Origin: an uncultured Eubacterium sp. | Lineage (GTDB): Bacteria; Bacillota; Clostridia; Lachnospirales; Lachnospiraceae | Assembly (NCBI GenBank): GCA_900551945.1 | Contig: URYE01000002.1 | Location: 22,484-86,483, forward strand | Direction of reading: 5' to 3' | Length of the DNA: 64,000 bases | Shown here: in pieces, positions 45,840 to 55,650 of the stretch | Layout: each line of letters opens with the position of its first letter | Numbering within the stretch: position 1 is the stretch's first letter | Position numbers and translations under genes: made by a program | The notes under the pieces: model-generated | Databases searched by the model: none | What the model was told of the DNA's origin: nothing | Seen by the model: only the letters and a program-made list of their open reading frames with translations

Positions 45840-46000
45840 AATTAATAGACCTTTCTATGATTTAGTGCATAAATCATGCAATTTAATTATTTTATAAAAA
45901 TTTAGTAGTTTTTTCAATAGCTATTCACAATTTGGATAAATATTCTATGTTTAATGTATAATTATACATATTATTTCTTGATAGTATCAAATAAATAAAA

Positions 46001-46094
46001 ATGTGGCTATCACATTAACAAAAATTCATACAAAATATAGGGGTATTTATTAATTAAATATTTTGTATAAAATTTCTTATTGCGATAGCCACAT
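46001..46094 (-). terminator. Hairpin element B
   Basis: Same plan as element A: ATGTGGCTATCAC ... CATACAAAATATAG ... TTGTATAAAATTTCTTATTGC followed by GATAGCCACAT. It follows the stop codon of the 56-residue gene and probably acts as its terminator. Confidence 0.7.
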
Positions 46095-46111
46095 ATAATA
46101 GCTTAAAAATA

Positions 46112-46282
46112 TTATTTTAAAGTACCATTCTTTTCCTTAATGGCACATATAGGACATAAACACTTTCCATTCTTAAATTGCCAACCTTGTTGTCTTAACA
46201 TTACTTCAACGGCGGCTTGTGAAACATACGGAATATCATCAATTCTATTACACTTATCACATCTTGCTCCTGCTACAATCAT
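46112..46282 (-). CDS. Small zinc-ribbon-like protein (56 residues)
   Basis: Short frame coding for a protein that starts MIVAGARCDKCNRI and contains a second pair, KCLCPICAIKEK. The CxxC and CxCxxC groups suggest a zinc-binding knuckle. AAAGGATAGG precedes the ATG. It lies 17 bases after the membrane-protein gene and is probably translated from the same message. No known family recognised. Confidence 0.55.
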   Translation of the reverse strand: MIVAGARCDKCNRIDDIPYVSQAAVEVMLRQQGWQFKNGKCLCPICAIKEKNGTLK

Positions 46283-46299
46283 AACTATACCTATCCTTT

Positions 46300-46698
46300 C
46301 TAGTCATTAAACCTTCTATAATAAACAAGTAATCTATTTCCCTGCACCTTTACCTTTTTTAATTGAACTTTACCATCAAGAAATTCCTGAGGAACATTAT
46401 TAATAAAATACTTCTGAAACATTGCTCTCATCTGTATATTTCTTGACCTTTGTAATGCTGAAATAATAAAGATAGCCAGCACACTTATAATCTTTACTAA
46501 TACATTAGTGTTATACCAATACATAAGCAAAAGATTTTCTGAAAAAAGAGATAAAACAGTGCAAATAAGTACGACATATACTACCGTATTCATGTATGCC
46601 TTTACCCAATCTACAAATTTTAAAGTACTAAGTTTGGAGTAGAAATTATGATAATTTCTGCTTTCTTCATCTGTTATAGCCAACTCATATATTTCCAT
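46300..46698 (-). CDS. Small membrane protein of unknown function
   Basis: 132 residues with two membrane segments (~39-56 and ~67-84: VVYVVLICTVLSLF and VKIISVLAIFIISAL). The N- and C-terminal parts are hydrophilic; the C-terminus is basic (VQLKKVKVQGNRLLVYYRR). Not recognised. Precedes the 56-residue gene in a likely two-gene unit. Confidence 0.65.
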   Translation of the reverse strand: MEIYELAITDEESRNYHNFYSKLSTLKFVDWVKAYMNTVVYVVLICTVLSLFSENLLLMYWYNTNVLVKIISVLAIFIISALQRSRNIQMRAMFQKYFINNVPQEFLDGKVQLKKVKVQGNRLLVYYRRFND

Positions 46699-46862
46699 AC
46701 TTATTCTCCCTTCTTCCTAAATTTATATTACAATTATTAACACTTTTATTATATAAACTTTTAATTATGACTTCAAGTAAGAACTATTAATAAATATGTT
46801 AAATTTTTGTTACATTTATGAGTATTATTTGTGAAAGTATTTTTAGTAAATTGAAGATATAA

Positions 46863-46965
46863 AAAATGGAACTGGCACACTAAGAAAACATTATACAAAA
46901 TATAAATACTTGATAATAATATTTGTATATCTTGTATAAATTTCATTAATGCGACAGTCCCATTT
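46863..46965 (-). terminator. Hairpin element C
   Basis: Third copy of the family: AAATGGAACTGGCACAC then TAAGAAAACATTATACAAAATATA, with the right half CTTGTATAAATTTCATTAATGC and GACAGTCCCATTT. It follows the 55-residue gene on the minus strand. Confidence 0.7.
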
Positions 46966-47005
46966 ATAATTCAAGCTCTAAAATTAGTAAACTACATTTC
47001 TTAAC

Positions 47006-47173
47006 TTAATCGTCACTTAATAATTCTTCAATATACTTTACTGAAATATCAAGATAATTAGATATTTCATACAATGGAATATTGTTATCATGCAGTATAA
47101 ATATTAGCTCATTTGTAGAAGTACCCTTTTCTTTTTCTGCATGAATAAAATAACGAATTTGTTCTTCATTCAT
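47006..47173 (-). CDS. Small helix-turn-helix-like protein (55 residues)
   Basis: Acidic small protein starting MNEEQIRYFIHAEKEKGTST. The segment ILHDNNIPLYEISNYLDISV resembles a helix-turn-helix pair. GAGG eight bases before the ATG and a terminator element after the stop support expression. Function unknown; it lies between ribH and element C. Confidence 0.5.
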   Translation of the reverse strand: MNEEQIRYFIHAEKEKGTSTNELIFILHDNNIPLYEISNYLDISVKYIEELLSDD

Positions 47174-47283
47174 AACACATACCTCACTTTTTATTCAGTT
47201 AATTTCCCGATTTTTTTTAATAATAACAAACAAACCCTTAATATACAAGCTTTTTTCCAATATTTTCCATTTAATTATAATAC

Positions 47284-47745
47284 CTAAATTTGCTTTGATA
47301 AATTAATCATCTCTATCGCCCCAACAGCACAGTCATAGCCTTTGTTACCAGCCTTAGTTCCAGCTCTTTCGATTGCCTGTTCAATATTTTCAGTTGTAAT
47401 TACACCAAACATCACTGGAATATCTGTATTTAAACTTACATTTGCAATTCCTTTTGATACTTCACTACACACATAATCATAATGAGTTGTTGAACCTCTT
47501 ATGACTGCGCCAAGACATATTACTGCGTCATATTTTCCTGATTTTGCGAGTTTACTTGCCATAAGTGGTATTTCAAATGCGCCAGGAACCCAAGCTAAAG
47601 TTATATCATCATCTGATACGTTGTGCCTTACAAGACCGTCAACACAACCTGATACTAATTTTGATACAATAAATTCATTAAATCTTGCTGCTACAATAGC
47701 AATCTTACTTCCATTAGCTACTAAATTTCCTTCTAAAACCTTCAT
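47284..47745 (-). CDS. ribH: 6,7-dimethyl-8-ribityllumazine synthase
   Basis: 153 residues from the ATG five bases after GAGG (the longer frame is not used). Penultimate riboflavin step, joining the RibA/RibD-derived pyrimidine to dihydroxybutanone phosphate. Motifs: [49 protein letters not shown]. Last gene of the riboflavin operon, about 130 bases after ribBA. Confidence 0.95.
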   Translation of the reverse strand: MKVLEGNLVANGSKIAIVAARFNEFIVSKLVSGCVDGLVRHNVSDDDITLAWVPGAFEIPLMASKLAKSGKYDAVICLGAVIRGSTTHYDYVCSEVSKGIANVSLNTDIPVMFGVITTENIEQAIERAGTKAGNKGYDCAVGAIEMINLSKQI

Positions 47746-47877
47746 ATTATCCTCTTTTCTGCACACATTTTTTAATATTTTACCTAGACCCACTCAGTAT
47801 TACAAGGTCTACTTTATTTATATATTTTGTGTGCTAAATATATTTTTTTATCATTAAATATTTATTAATTGTTAATA

Positions 47878-49083
47878 TTAATTATTTATGGAATACATAT
47901 GTCCCATTCTTTCTGCCTTAGTTCTTAAGTAAAATGCGTCTATTTTATTTGGTGCTATTACAATTGGAACTCTTTCAACTATCTCAAGTCCAAACTTATC
48001 TATATCATATATCTTTTGTGGATTATTAGTAAGTAAACGTATTTTTTTAACTCCTAAATCTTTTAAAACCTGAGCACCCTCCCAGTACTCTCTTAAATCT
48101 TCTGGAAAACCTAATTTAAGATTAGCATCCACTGTATCAAAGCCTTGTTCTTGTAGCTCATATGCTTTTAACTTATTAATAATTCCTATACCCCTACCTT
48201 CTTGTTTCATATAAAGCAATACGCCACGACCTTCTTTTTCAATCATTTGCATTGATTTTTGAAGTTGTTCTCCACAGTCACATCTCATTGAGCCAAATGT
48301 ATCTCCCGTCAAACACTCTGAATGAACTCTACAAAGTACAGGTTTTCCATCATCAATATCACCTTTAATAAGTGCAAGGTGATAATTTCCATTTATGCTA
48401 TTTACATAACCACATATCTCAAATTCACCGTATTTTGTAGGCATTTTTGCTCTTGCTTGTCTTATCATAAGCTTTTGATTTTCACGTCTATAATCTTGCA
48501 ATGCTTTTATCGTAATTATTTTTATATTATGCTCTTTTGCAAACTCTTTAAGCTGAGTTGTACGCATCATAGTTCCGTCTTCTTTCATAATTTCACAGCA
48601 AAGACCACATTTTTCAAGCCCTGCAAGCTCACATATATCAACAGTTGCTTCTGTGTGACCATTTCTTTCAAGAGTTCCACCTTTTTTGGCTATAAGTGGA
48701 AACATGTGTCCTGGTCGCCTAAAATCCTCAGGCTTTGCATCTTCACTAACAGCTTTTCTTGCTGTAATAGAACGCTCTAGAGCAGATATACCAGTTGTTG
48801 TATCAACATGGTCAATAGATACGGTAAAGGCTGTACAGTGATTATCTGTATTATTAGCTGTCATATAACCTAAATCAAGCTTATTTGCAAGCTCCTCACT
48901 CATTGGCATACAAATAAGCCCTTTTCCGTAAGTTGCCATAAAATTAATATTTTCTGTTGTAGCAAATTCTGCGGCACATATAAAATCACCTTCATTTTCT
49001 CTGTCTGGGTCATCTATAACCATAATAATTTTTCCTTGTTTTATATCTTCTATAGCTTCTTTAACTGTGTTAAATTCTGACAT
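47878..49083 (-). CDS. ribBA: Bifunctional DHBP synthase / GTP cyclohydrolase II
   Basis: 401 residues; second ATG preferred, eight bases after AAAGGA. N-terminal RibB domain (~1-200; [33 protein letters not shown]) makes 3,4-dihydroxy-2-butanone 4-phosphate. C-terminal RibA domain (~205-400) has the zinc cysteines in [17 protein letters not shown] and the [13 protein letters not shown] region. Feeds both branches of riboflavin synthesis. Confidence 0.96.
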   Translation of the reverse strand: MSEFNTVKEAIEDIKQGKIIMVIDDPDRENEGDFICAAEFATTENINFMATYGKGLICMPMSEELANKLDLGYMTANNTDNHCTAFTVSIDHVDTTTGISALERSITARKAVSEDAKPEDFRRPGHMFPLIAKKGGTLERNGHTEATVDICELAGLEKCGLCCEIMKEDGTMMRTTQLKEFAKEHNIKIITIKALQDYRRENQKLMIRQARAKMPTKYGEFEICGYVNSINGNYHLALIKGDIDDGKPVLCRVHSECLTGDTFGSMRCDCGEQLQKSMQMIEKEGRGVLLYMKQEGRGIGIINKLKAYELQEQGFDTVDANLKLGFPEDLREYWEGAQVLKDLGVKKIRLLTNNPQKIYDIDKFGLEIVERVPIVIAPNKIDAFYLRTKAERMGHMYSINN

Positions 49084-49098
49084 AATCTTCATCCTTTC

Positions 49099-49767
49099 TT
49101 AATAAAATCCGTTATTTTTTAAAAAGTCTGTAGTAATATTATTTTTATTTGTATCATCAACTTTATCTTGATTTGCAATATCTTTTACTCCATAATACTT
49201 TACAAAATTTTCAACATATTTTCCGATAACATCGCACTCAAGATTAACTGTATCCATCTTATGTTTTTTTAATAAAATGGTTTCTTTTCCCGTATGTGGA
49301 ATAATAGATACCGCAAAACAATTTGGCTTTACATAAGCTACTGTAAGACTGATTCCATCTATTGCAATAGAGCCTTTGTTTACTATGTTTTTTAATATAT
49401 CTTTTTGTGGTGATATCTCTACAATTACAGCATTATCTTCTTTTGTCACATTATTTATTATTCCACAGCAATCAATATGACCTGATACTATATGACCACC
49501 AAATCTACCATTTGCTGACATCGCTCTTTCAAGATTAACTTCGCTTCCACTCTTTAGCTTGCCTAGATTAGAACATCTAAAAGTTTCTGGCATAACATCA
49601 ACTTCAAATTCAGCTTCTGAATACTTAACAACTGTAAGGCACACTCCATTAACTGCAATGCTGTCGCCTAATTTTACATCTGATAGCACTTTTTTTGCTG
49701 AGATTACAATACTATTAGAAAATATCTGTTTAACTTTTCCAACTTCTTCTATAATTCCTGTAAACAT
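49099..49767 (-). CDS. ribE: Riboflavin synthase, alpha subunit
   Basis: 222 residues from the ATG five bases after GGAGG, giving the canonical MFTGIIEEVG start. Two lumazine-synthase-like barrels: VNGVCLTVVKY ... GGHIVSGHIDCCG and IDGISLTVAYV ... IIPHTGKETIL. The C-terminal ~25 residues are a polar extension. Converts two lumazine molecules to riboflavin. Confidence 0.95.
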   Translation of the reverse strand: MFTGIIEEVGKVKQIFSNSIVISAKKVLSDVKLGDSIAVNGVCLTVVKYSEAEFEVDVMPETFRCSNLGKLKSGSEVNLERAMSANGRFGGHIVSGHIDCCGIINNVTKEDNAVIVEISPQKDILKNIVNKGSIAIDGISLTVAYVKPNCFAVSIIPHTGKETILLKKHKMDTVNLECDVIGKYVENFVKYYGVKDIANQDKVDDTNKNNITTDFLKNNGFY

Positions 49768-49778
49768 ACATACCTCCA

Positions 49779-50897
49779 TTAATACACTATATCGCCCTCA
49801 ATCATATAATCTCTATCAAATGTGGTTATACTAGAATTAACAATATTAAAAGCTTCTGACACCTCTGACACGCCAGCTCCACCTACTGGAGTAATAGCCG
49901 CTTTACCACCGAATATTTTCATACCTATATACCCATAAAAATGATTTACTATTCTTGCTTGTAATGCACTAAAATTAAGTGTTGCGCCACCTTCTAACAA
50001 TATACTGTCAATCTGCTTGTCATACAGTATTTTCATAAGCTCGCATAAATCTATATGTTCGCCCTTTAATGACACTTCAATTACTTCAATTCCCATAGCT
50101 TTTAAAATATTAATCTTTTCAAATATCTTATGTTTATTATCATTTATAATATTTTCAGATATTTTTGCTGTTACAATATATGTCTTATATTTATCTGCAC
50201 TTTTACATATATTGCTATCTAGTGGAATATTAAGATGTGTGTCACAGATTATTCTTATAGGTGAAATACCATCTTTCATCCTACAATTAAGCATTGGATT
50301 ATCTTGTATTACTGTGCCAATGCCTGTCATTATTGCGGTGTACTTGTGCCTTAAAAAATGTACATGGTTTCTGCAAGCTTCATTTGTTATCCATTGTGAT
50401 TTACCTGTTTTTGTTGCTAACTTTCCATCGGCAGTCATAGCATATTTCATAGCAACGTAAGGCGTATGTGTTGTGATATAGTGGAAAAATATTGGATTTA
50501 ACTTATCACATTCTTCTTTGCATATATCTTCATATACTGTTATGCCATTTTGCCTTAATAATTCGCAGCCTTTTCCTGCAACTAAAGGATTAGGGTCTTT
50601 TGAACCTACATATACTGTTGTAATTCCCGAATTTATTATTGCTTCTGTGCATGGTGGAGTTTTGCCATAATGACAGCAAGGCTCAAGTGTCACATACATT
50701 TCTGCACCTTTCATGCTTTCGCTGCATTTCATAATTGCATTGCGTTCAGCATGAAATTCACCGCATTTGTGATGATAATCCTCGCTTATAATTTTCCCAT
50801 TCTTTACAATGACTGCACCGACTAAAGGATTAGGATGTACATTTCCAATACCTTTTTTAGCAAGCTCAATTGCTCGCTTCATGTACTGTATATCCAT
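49779..50897 (-). CDS. ribD: Riboflavin biosynthesis deaminase/reductase RibD
   Basis: 372 residues. The N-terminal deaminase (~1-145) shows the zinc motifs FHAERNAI and PCCHYGKTPPC. The C-terminal reductase (~150-372) has KYAMTADGKLATKTGKSQWI and LLEGGATLNFSAL. First gene of the operon, directly downstream of the FMN riboswitch terminator. Confidence 0.96.
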   Translation of the reverse strand: MDIQYMKRAIELAKKGIGNVHPNPLVGAVIVKNGKIISEDYHHKCGEFHAERNAIMKCSESMKGAEMYVTLEPCCHYGKTPPCTEAIINSGITTVYVGSKDPNPLVAGKGCELLRQNGITVYEDICKEECDKLNPIFFHYITTHTPYVAMKYAMTADGKLATKTGKSQWITNEACRNHVHFLRHKYTAIMTGIGTVIQDNPMLNCRMKDGISPIRIICDTHLNIPLDSNICKSADKYKTYIVTAKISENIINDNKHKIFEKINILKAMGIEVIEVSLKGEHIDLCELMKILYDKQIDSILLEGGATLNFSALQARIVNHFYGYIGMKIFGGKAAITPVGGAGVSEVSEAFNIVNSSITTFDRDYMIEGDIVY

Positions 50898-50922
50898 TTT
50901 TCAGTCCTTTCCAATCTTCAGA

Positions 50923-50957
50923 GAAAAAAAGAACCCTAAACCGTTATGGCTCAGGGT
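50923..50957 (-). terminator. Riboswitch-controlled terminator before ribD
   Basis: Stem ACCCTAAACC / GGCTCAGGGT with a T-rich run on the minus strand, ~30 bases before the ribD start. It is the expression platform of the FMN riboswitch. The ~180 bases between aptamer and terminator are AT-rich and hold no gene. Confidence 0.8.
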
Positions 50958-51138
50958 ATTATAGACTATTTATATATATCAAAAATATATTATATATTGC
51001 AATAAATATTATTTTTAATAGTTTTATAATGTACTATTAATCTACTATACAGTTATTAATATTAACTTATATAAATACTATATTAAAAATTAATACTAAA
51101 AAATAACAATATAAATATTCTGATATATAGTTATATTT

Positions 51139-51249
51139 AATCTTCTTCCATCCAGACTATAACTGTCGGCTCCGGAATTTCACCGAAATCTGCAATAAAG
51201 CTTGTGGGCTATAACCACCGATTGGGACTTGCACCCTACCCTGAAGATT
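51139..51249 (-). promoter_or_regulatory. FMN riboswitch (RFN element)
   Basis: Conserved RFN blocks on the minus strand: CTTCAGGGTAGGGTGCAAGT, CCACAAGC, GATTTCGGTGAAATTCCGG and GCCGACAGTTATAGTCTGGA, closed by P1 AATCTTC/GAAGATT. FMN binding should promote the terminator before ribD. Confidence 0.96.
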
Positions 51250-51272
51250 TATTTATTTTACTTTTCTATCAC

Positions 51273-51301
51273 AGTATAGCACTATAGTTGTTATATATCA
51301 A
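51273..51301 (-). promoter_or_regulatory. Promoter of the riboflavin operon
   Basis: TTGATA, 17 bases, TATACT with an upstream TGC (extended -10). Confidence 0.7.
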
Positions 51302-51388
51302 TAGTATTTTAAAATTAATTATAACAAATTTATAATATAGACAACTTAGTACTTATTACTCTTTAGCAAGTTATTAAATTCTTTTTAC

Positions 51389-52378
51389 TTACTTCATAAC
51401 TCTTAATTTTTCTGGCTTATCTACTGGCTTTATATCTTGATTAATATGATTTTTTAAAGCTTCAAGTTCCTTGTTATCACTTTCCATAATAAGTCTTACT
51501 AATTCTTTAGTAATAAGATATGCACCATATTTATTAAGATGTGTATCTTCTGAAATTGTATCTTTCTTTTTCATTTCTATATCAAAATCATCGGGCCATA
51601 TCCCTTTATTAATTCCCTTTTTAATTGACATAAGATAATGAATATTAGCTTGTCCTATTTTTTCAAACAAAGCTTTTGAAGCTTCAAACAAATCAATAAG
51701 TGGTACATTACACTCTATCGCAAGTTGTTTTGCTGCTCTTATATAACTGAAATTATTTCCACCATGAAGACCTGCACCATCTTTTAGCTTACCATCATCG
51801 TTAAATACTGTTCTTGCAACAGCTGTTACTATTACAGGAATTGCTCCATGCTCTCTTGCCATATCAACATATTGCTTTAAAAACCATTTATATGTACCTT
51901 TACTTCCGTCTGAAGAATATGGATAGTATTTTTCATGTGGATATTCTGATAACATATTAAGAACACTGTCAATAACTGCTTGTTTATCTTTGATATTATT
52001 ATCTGCATATAAAGCATTTATATACTCTTTTGGAATATATGTTTTATCTACAAGTTCACCTGGTATTAAAGGATATCTTCCATTACTATCTGGCTGACCT
52101 AAACTTACAAGTCTATTAAACATAGTTCTATATTCTTTAGAATTGTCATCATTATGACAAAATTCAATTAAAAGATAATCACCTTTTTGAATATTGTCAT
52201 TTATTTTATCAAATCTTCCTTCATTGATAAAAAGTCTTGAACTTCTACCACCTTTTGCCATGTTAATAACCTCACAATCATTACATGCCATTTGTTTTAA
52301 GTATTGTCCCCAACCAGCAATAAACTCTTCATCTGTATAATCTTGTACTAAAGAGTCACCAGCAAGATAAATTTTCAT
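51389..52378 (-). CDS. SGNH/GDSL esterase, rhamnogalacturonan acetylesterase-like
   Basis: 329 residues. SGNH blocks: LAGDSLVQDY (nucleophile Ser), NMAKGGRSSRLF (Gly), LIEFCHNDDN (Asn) and SEDTHLNKYGAYLI (Asp and His). Resembles CE12 rhamnogalacturonan acetylesterases, suggesting deacetylation of pectin or similar plant polysaccharide, typical of gut Lachnospiraceae. No signal peptide, so it would act on imported oligosaccharides in the cytosol. About 20 bases after queF, so it may be read from the que transcript. Confidence 0.85.
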   Translation of the reverse strand: MKIYLAGDSLVQDYTDEEFIAGWGQYLKQMACNDCEVINMAKGGRSSRLFINEGRFDKINDNIQKGDYLLIEFCHNDDNSKEYRTMFNRLVSLGQPDSNGRYPLIPGELVDKTYIPKEYINALYADNNIKDKQAVIDSVLNMLSEYPHEKYYPYSSDGSKGTYKWFLKQYVDMAREHGAIPVIVTAVARTVFNDDGKLKDGAGLHGGNNFSYIRAAKQLAIECNVPLIDLFEASKALFEKIGQANIHYLMSIKKGINKGIWPDDFDIEMKKKDTISEDTHLNKYGAYLITKELVRLIMESDNKELEALKNHINQDIKPVDKPEKLRVMK

Positions 52379-52398
52379 AAATAATCGCCTCTTTACTT

Positions 52399-52896
52399 TT
52401 ATCTATTGTCTACTTTCTCTGGATACATATCGTGATTTGCCATTCTGTTAAATGCTATTTCTTCCCACTTTGTACCTGGCTTTCCATAATTGCAATATGG
52501 GTCAATTGATATGCCTCCTCTTGGTGTAAACTTACCCCAAACTTCTATATACTTTGGCTGCATAAGTTTGATAAGGTCTTTCATTATTATATTAACACAA
52601 TCTTCGTGAAAATCACCATGATTTCTAAAACTAAAAAGATAAAGTTTTAACGATTTACTTTCAACCATCTTTACTTCTGGTACATAAGATATTGTTATTG
52701 TTGCAAAGTCTGGCTGACCTGTAATTGGACAAAGACTTGTAAATTCGGGACAATTAAACTTTACAAAATAATCGTTATCTTGATGTTTATTTACAAATGT
52801 TTCAAGAACTTCTGGTGCATAATCGTCTTTATACTTAGTTCCTTGATTGCCGAGTAATGTTATACCTTTTGTTTCTTCACTATTTCTTCCTGCCAT
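52399..52896 (-). CDS. queF: preQ0 reductase QueF
   Basis: 165 residues (short, single-domain form) from the ATG after AAGGAAG. Reduces 7-cyano-7-deazaguanine to preQ1 with NADPH. The active-site cysteine is in [37 protein letters not shown] is the substrate-binding family motif. Last que gene of the operon. Confidence 0.95.
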   Translation of the reverse strand: MAGRNSEETKGITLLGNQGTKYKDDYAPEVLETFVNKHQDNDYFVKFNCPEFTSLCPITGQPDFATITISYVPEVKMVESKSLKLYLFSFRNHGDFHEDCVNIIMKDLIKLMQPKYIEVWGKFTPRGGISIDPYCNYGKPGTKWEEIAFNRMANHDMYPEKVDNR

Positions 52897-52915
52897 ATAA
52901 TTTTCTTCCTTTTTA

Positions 52916-53602
52916 TTAATTATTTTTAATTGCTGGGTCTTTAACTCCATTTAACCTAAAAGCTTCTGCTCTGTCGATACAAGTACCACATTTTCCACAA
53001 GGAGTATCACCGCCTTCATAGCAACTCCATGTATACTCATAAGGAACTTTTAAGTCAAGTCCCATTTTTACAACTCCTGCTTTTGTCTTATTAATAAATG
53101 GTGCAACTACCTTTAATTGCTTTCCACTTCCTAAATAAATTGCTTCATTTATTGCTTTATTAAATTCATCACTACAATCTGGATAAGCACTTCCTGCTGA
53201 GTCATCGCTGTGAGCTCCATAGTATATAACATCACAATTCTTTGAAAGTGCTATACTTGCTGCGCTTGATAAAAACAGACCATTTCTAAATGGAACATAA
53301 GTTGATACAGGTGTACCCTCTGTCTTTTTAATCTGTTCTGAATATGCTTCTTTTGGAATTTCTTTATCTGAATGTGAAAGAAGTGAACAGTCACTATACT
53401 GAAATATCTTTGCCAAATCAAGATAAAGATGTTCTACACCATAATATTTTGCAACATCTTGTGATGCTTTAATCTCTTTATCATGCTTTTGACCATAAGA
53501 AATAGATAATGCAATAACATTGTCTTTTCCATACTTATCTACTGCAATTCCTAAACAAGTTGCACTATCAACTCCACCACTGAGTAAAACCATTGCTTTC
53601 AT
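52916..53602 (-). CDS. queC: 7-cyano-7-deazaguanine synthase QueC
   Basis: 228 residues. N-terminal ATP loop [13 protein letters not shown]; zinc cysteines near the end ([16 protein letters not shown]). Converts carboxydeazaguanine to preQ0. The start lies 35 bases inside folE, an unusually long overlap. Confidence 0.95.
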   Translation of the reverse strand: MKAMVLLSGGVDSATCLGIAVDKYGKDNVIALSISYGQKHDKEIKASQDVAKYYGVEHLYLDLAKIFQYSDCSLLSHSDKEIPKEAYSEQIKKTEGTPVSTYVPFRNGLFLSSAASIALSKNCDVIYYGAHSDDSAGSAYPDCSDEFNKAINEAIYLGSGKQLKVVAPFINKTKAGVVKMGLDLKVPYEYTWSCYEGGDTPCGKCGTCIDRAEAFRLNGVKDPAIKNN

Positions 53603-54179
53603 CTTTAAATCTCCCTCTTAATGTTCTTGTAAATGTCTTTGAATTATTTTTCTTGATACCCCTTGCTGTCATACAACTGTGACACCCTTCAATCATAACA
53701 GCAACATCTTGTGAGCCTGTAATCTCGCTGATAATCTCTGCTATATCTGAACCAATTCGCTCTTGAAGCTGTAGTCTTTTTGATACCATATCAGCTACTC
53801 TCGCTATCTTACTTAGTCCTATAACTTTGCCATTAGGTATGTATGCAACTGTTACTTTACAGTCATACATAAGTGCCATATGATGTTCACAATAACTAAA
53901 TATATCAATATCTTTTACAACCACCATATCTTTGCTATCTGTTTTAATATCCATATCTTCTTCAAATGTCTTATCAAACATCTGCGCTATTTCATGGTTA
54001 GTGTAATTCATTCCTTCAAAAACTTCTTCGTACATCTTTGCAACTCGCTTTGGAGTATCAATAAGACCTTCTCTTTCTGGGTCATCACCTAATGCTTTTA
54101 AAATCTCTCTGATATGATACTCTATTTTTTCAGTATCTATCTTCTTATTATTAACACTATTATTTTCCAACACTTTCAC
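53568..54179 (-). CDS. folE: GTP cyclohydrolase I
   Basis: 203 residues. Makes dihydroneopterin triphosphate, here the substrate of QueD rather than, or as well as, folate synthesis. Zinc ligands in [13 protein letters not shown] and [11 protein letters not shown] are intact. The C-terminus ([16 protein letters not shown]) departs from the usual hydrophobic family ending just where the frame enters queC, suggesting a frameshifted or replaced tail. Confidence 0.94.
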   Translation of the reverse strand: MKVLENNSVNNKKIDTEKIEYHIREILKALGDDPEREGLIDTPKRVAKMYEEVFEGMNYTNHEIAQMFDKTFEEDMDIKTDSKDMVVVKDIDIFSYCEHHMALMYDCKVTVAYIPNGKVIGLSKIARVADMVSKRLQLQERIGSDIAEIISEITGSQDVAVMIEGCHSCMTARGIKKNNSKTFTRTLRGRFKDESNGFTQWWS

Positions 54180-54193
54180 CTCAAACTTTTATT

Positions 54194-54901
54194 TTATACA
54201 CCTTTAGCTTTTGGGTCCCATATAAACTTGTGCATTTGTAATTGTAAATTGACATCATTCATGTTTTCTTGCTTCATAAACTCTACTATATCAGCAGGAC
54301 TTATAAGCCCAAAGGCTGAGCTTAGATAAACACTACATTTTTCAGTAAGCTTATATTTTTCTATTACTTGTTTTGCTGTCTTTAAATCGTCAACACTTCC
54401 GCACACAAATTTTACAGTGTCTTGTTTATCTACATTAGCAAAGTTAGGCATACACATAAATTCTTCCATGCCACTACATGAAGTTTTATAGTCGACTGTA
54501 AATGTCAAGTTATTTATTATATTATTTTTAGTTATATACTCTTGACATTTCTTTCTTATCGACAATATATCTACACTTCCATTAGTTTCAATCTCTACTC
54601 TTAAGTTATTTTCTAAAAGCATTGTTATAAGCTGTGATATATTTTCTTGTAAAAGAGGCTCGCCACCTGTAAGTGTTACATTTTTAACTTTAGTATCTAA
54701 TATGTAATCAAGTATTTGTTTGGCTGTCATAGCTTCAAAAGGTGTATCTTTATTATTAGCCCACATAGTATCGCAATATTTACACTTTAAGTTACAACCC
54801 GTAAATCTTATAAATACTGCAAGCTGTCCTGCTCTCTTACCTTCTCCATTAATACTTACAAACTTTTCTGCTACTTTATATTGATTGTAAAAATCAGACA
54901 T
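54194..54901 (-). CDS. queE: 7-carboxy-7-deazaguanine synthase QueE
   Basis: 235-residue radical SAM enzyme; cluster cysteines in RFTGCNLKCKYCDTMW (CxxxCxxC), followed by NVTLTGGEPLLQ. Contracts the QueD product to carboxydeazaguanine. Fourteen bases before folE. Confidence 0.95.
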   Translation of the reverse strand: MSDFYNQYKVAEKFVSINGEGKRAGQLAVFIRFTGCNLKCKYCDTMWANNKDTPFEAMTAKQILDYILDTKVKNVTLTGGEPLLQENISQLITMLLENNLRVEIETNGSVDILSIRKKCQEYITKNNIINNLTFTVDYKTSCSGMEEFMCMPNFANVDKQDTVKFVCGSVDDLKTAKQVIEKYKLTEKCSVYLSSAFGLISPADIVEFMKQENMNDVNLQLQMHKFIWDPKAKGV

Positions 54902-54922
54902 TACCTTCTCCTATGTTTATAT

Positions 54923-55345
54923 TTAGTTTTCTGTATATGTCGCTGCATTGTTTGGTGTTTCATATACTGTTACAGCTTTTATGTTATAACCACATTTTTT
55001 CATTTCATCAAAAAAATACTTTGCAAAATTTTCTGCTGTTGGTCTAAAATCAAATTCAAGTATTCTAAAATTTTCTTCTTTTAAGGCTTGTAATGTATTT
55101 TCTTTTAATGAACCTTTTTCTATAATAAGTGAATGGTCAAGTTCATCACCTTTAGCCTTTAAATCTTTTTTTAAATCGCCAAAATCCACATACATTCCAT
55201 TGTGTTGCGTATCTGTGCATAACTCATCAGTCATAACTTCTAATACTATTCTCCATCTGTGTCCATGAAGATTACTACACTTTCCTTGGTAACCTGAAAG
55301 AAAATGTGCTGAATCAAAACTGCACTCTGTTTTTAAAATATACAT
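54923..55345 (-). CDS. queD: 6-carboxytetrahydropterin synthase QueD
   Basis: 140 residues from the ATG six bases after AAGGAG; the longer frame overlaps the leader terminator. Zinc histidines in FDSAHFL and LHGHRWRI, catalytic cysteine in GKCSNLHGH, and the ELDHSLI motif. First gene of the queuosine precursor operon. Confidence 0.94.
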   Translation of the reverse strand: MYILKTECSFDSAHFLSGYQGKCSNLHGHRWRIVLEVMTDELCTDTQHNGMYVDFGDLKKDLKAKGDELDHSLIIEKGSLKENTLQALKEENFRILEFDFRPTAENFAKYFFDEMKKCGYNIKAVTVYETPNNAATYTEN

Positions 55346-55400
55346 AATTTTCTCCTTACCCGAATTATTTTTTATGTTAATATTGCAAATTTGTTCGCAT

Positions 55401-55433
55401 AAAAAAGACACCAGATATTTCTATCCAGTGTCT
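55401..55433 (-). terminator. Leader terminator of the que operon
   Basis: AGACACTGGATA / TATCTGGTGTCT stem with six T, ~55 bases before queD. It lies upstream of the first gene, so it is an attenuator under riboswitch control. Confidence 0.85.
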
Positions 55434-55492
55434 GATATTTAGAAATCACATTATTAATATAACTTTGTCATATTAAAATAAATTATCACAAT

Positions 55493-55540
55493 CAGTCCTG
55501 GTTTTATTTATAGACAGGAAGGTACAAATGAACTGTCTTT
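55493..55540 (-). promoter_or_regulatory. Probable preQ1 riboswitch (class I-like)
   Basis: Minus strand GACAG-TTCATTTGTACCTTC-CTGTC is followed by the A-rich tail TATAAATAAAACCAGG. Stem, ACC-containing loop and A-rich tail ending in GG match the H-type pseudoknot of preQ1-I aptamers. Location before a que operon with a leader terminator supports it; the loop is longer than in the best-known examples. Confidence 0.65.
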
Positions 55541-55574
55541 ATCTTTTTATACTATGTATCTTAAAACGTGTGCA

Positions 55575-55603
55575 AGTCTAGCACATTAATAATACATTGT
55601 CAA
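55575..55603 (-). promoter_or_regulatory. Promoter of the que operon
   Basis: TTGACA, 17 bases, TAGACT with TGC before it (extended -10); the aptamer begins ~30 bases after the expected start. Confidence 0.7.
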
Positions 55604-55650
55604 TAAATATTGTTAATATTTTTACTTATAAAATATTAGCTTTGTGAAAA

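Noticed and set aside
47284-50897. Novel gene cluster
   Set aside because: All four genes and the leader are the standard riboflavin operon.
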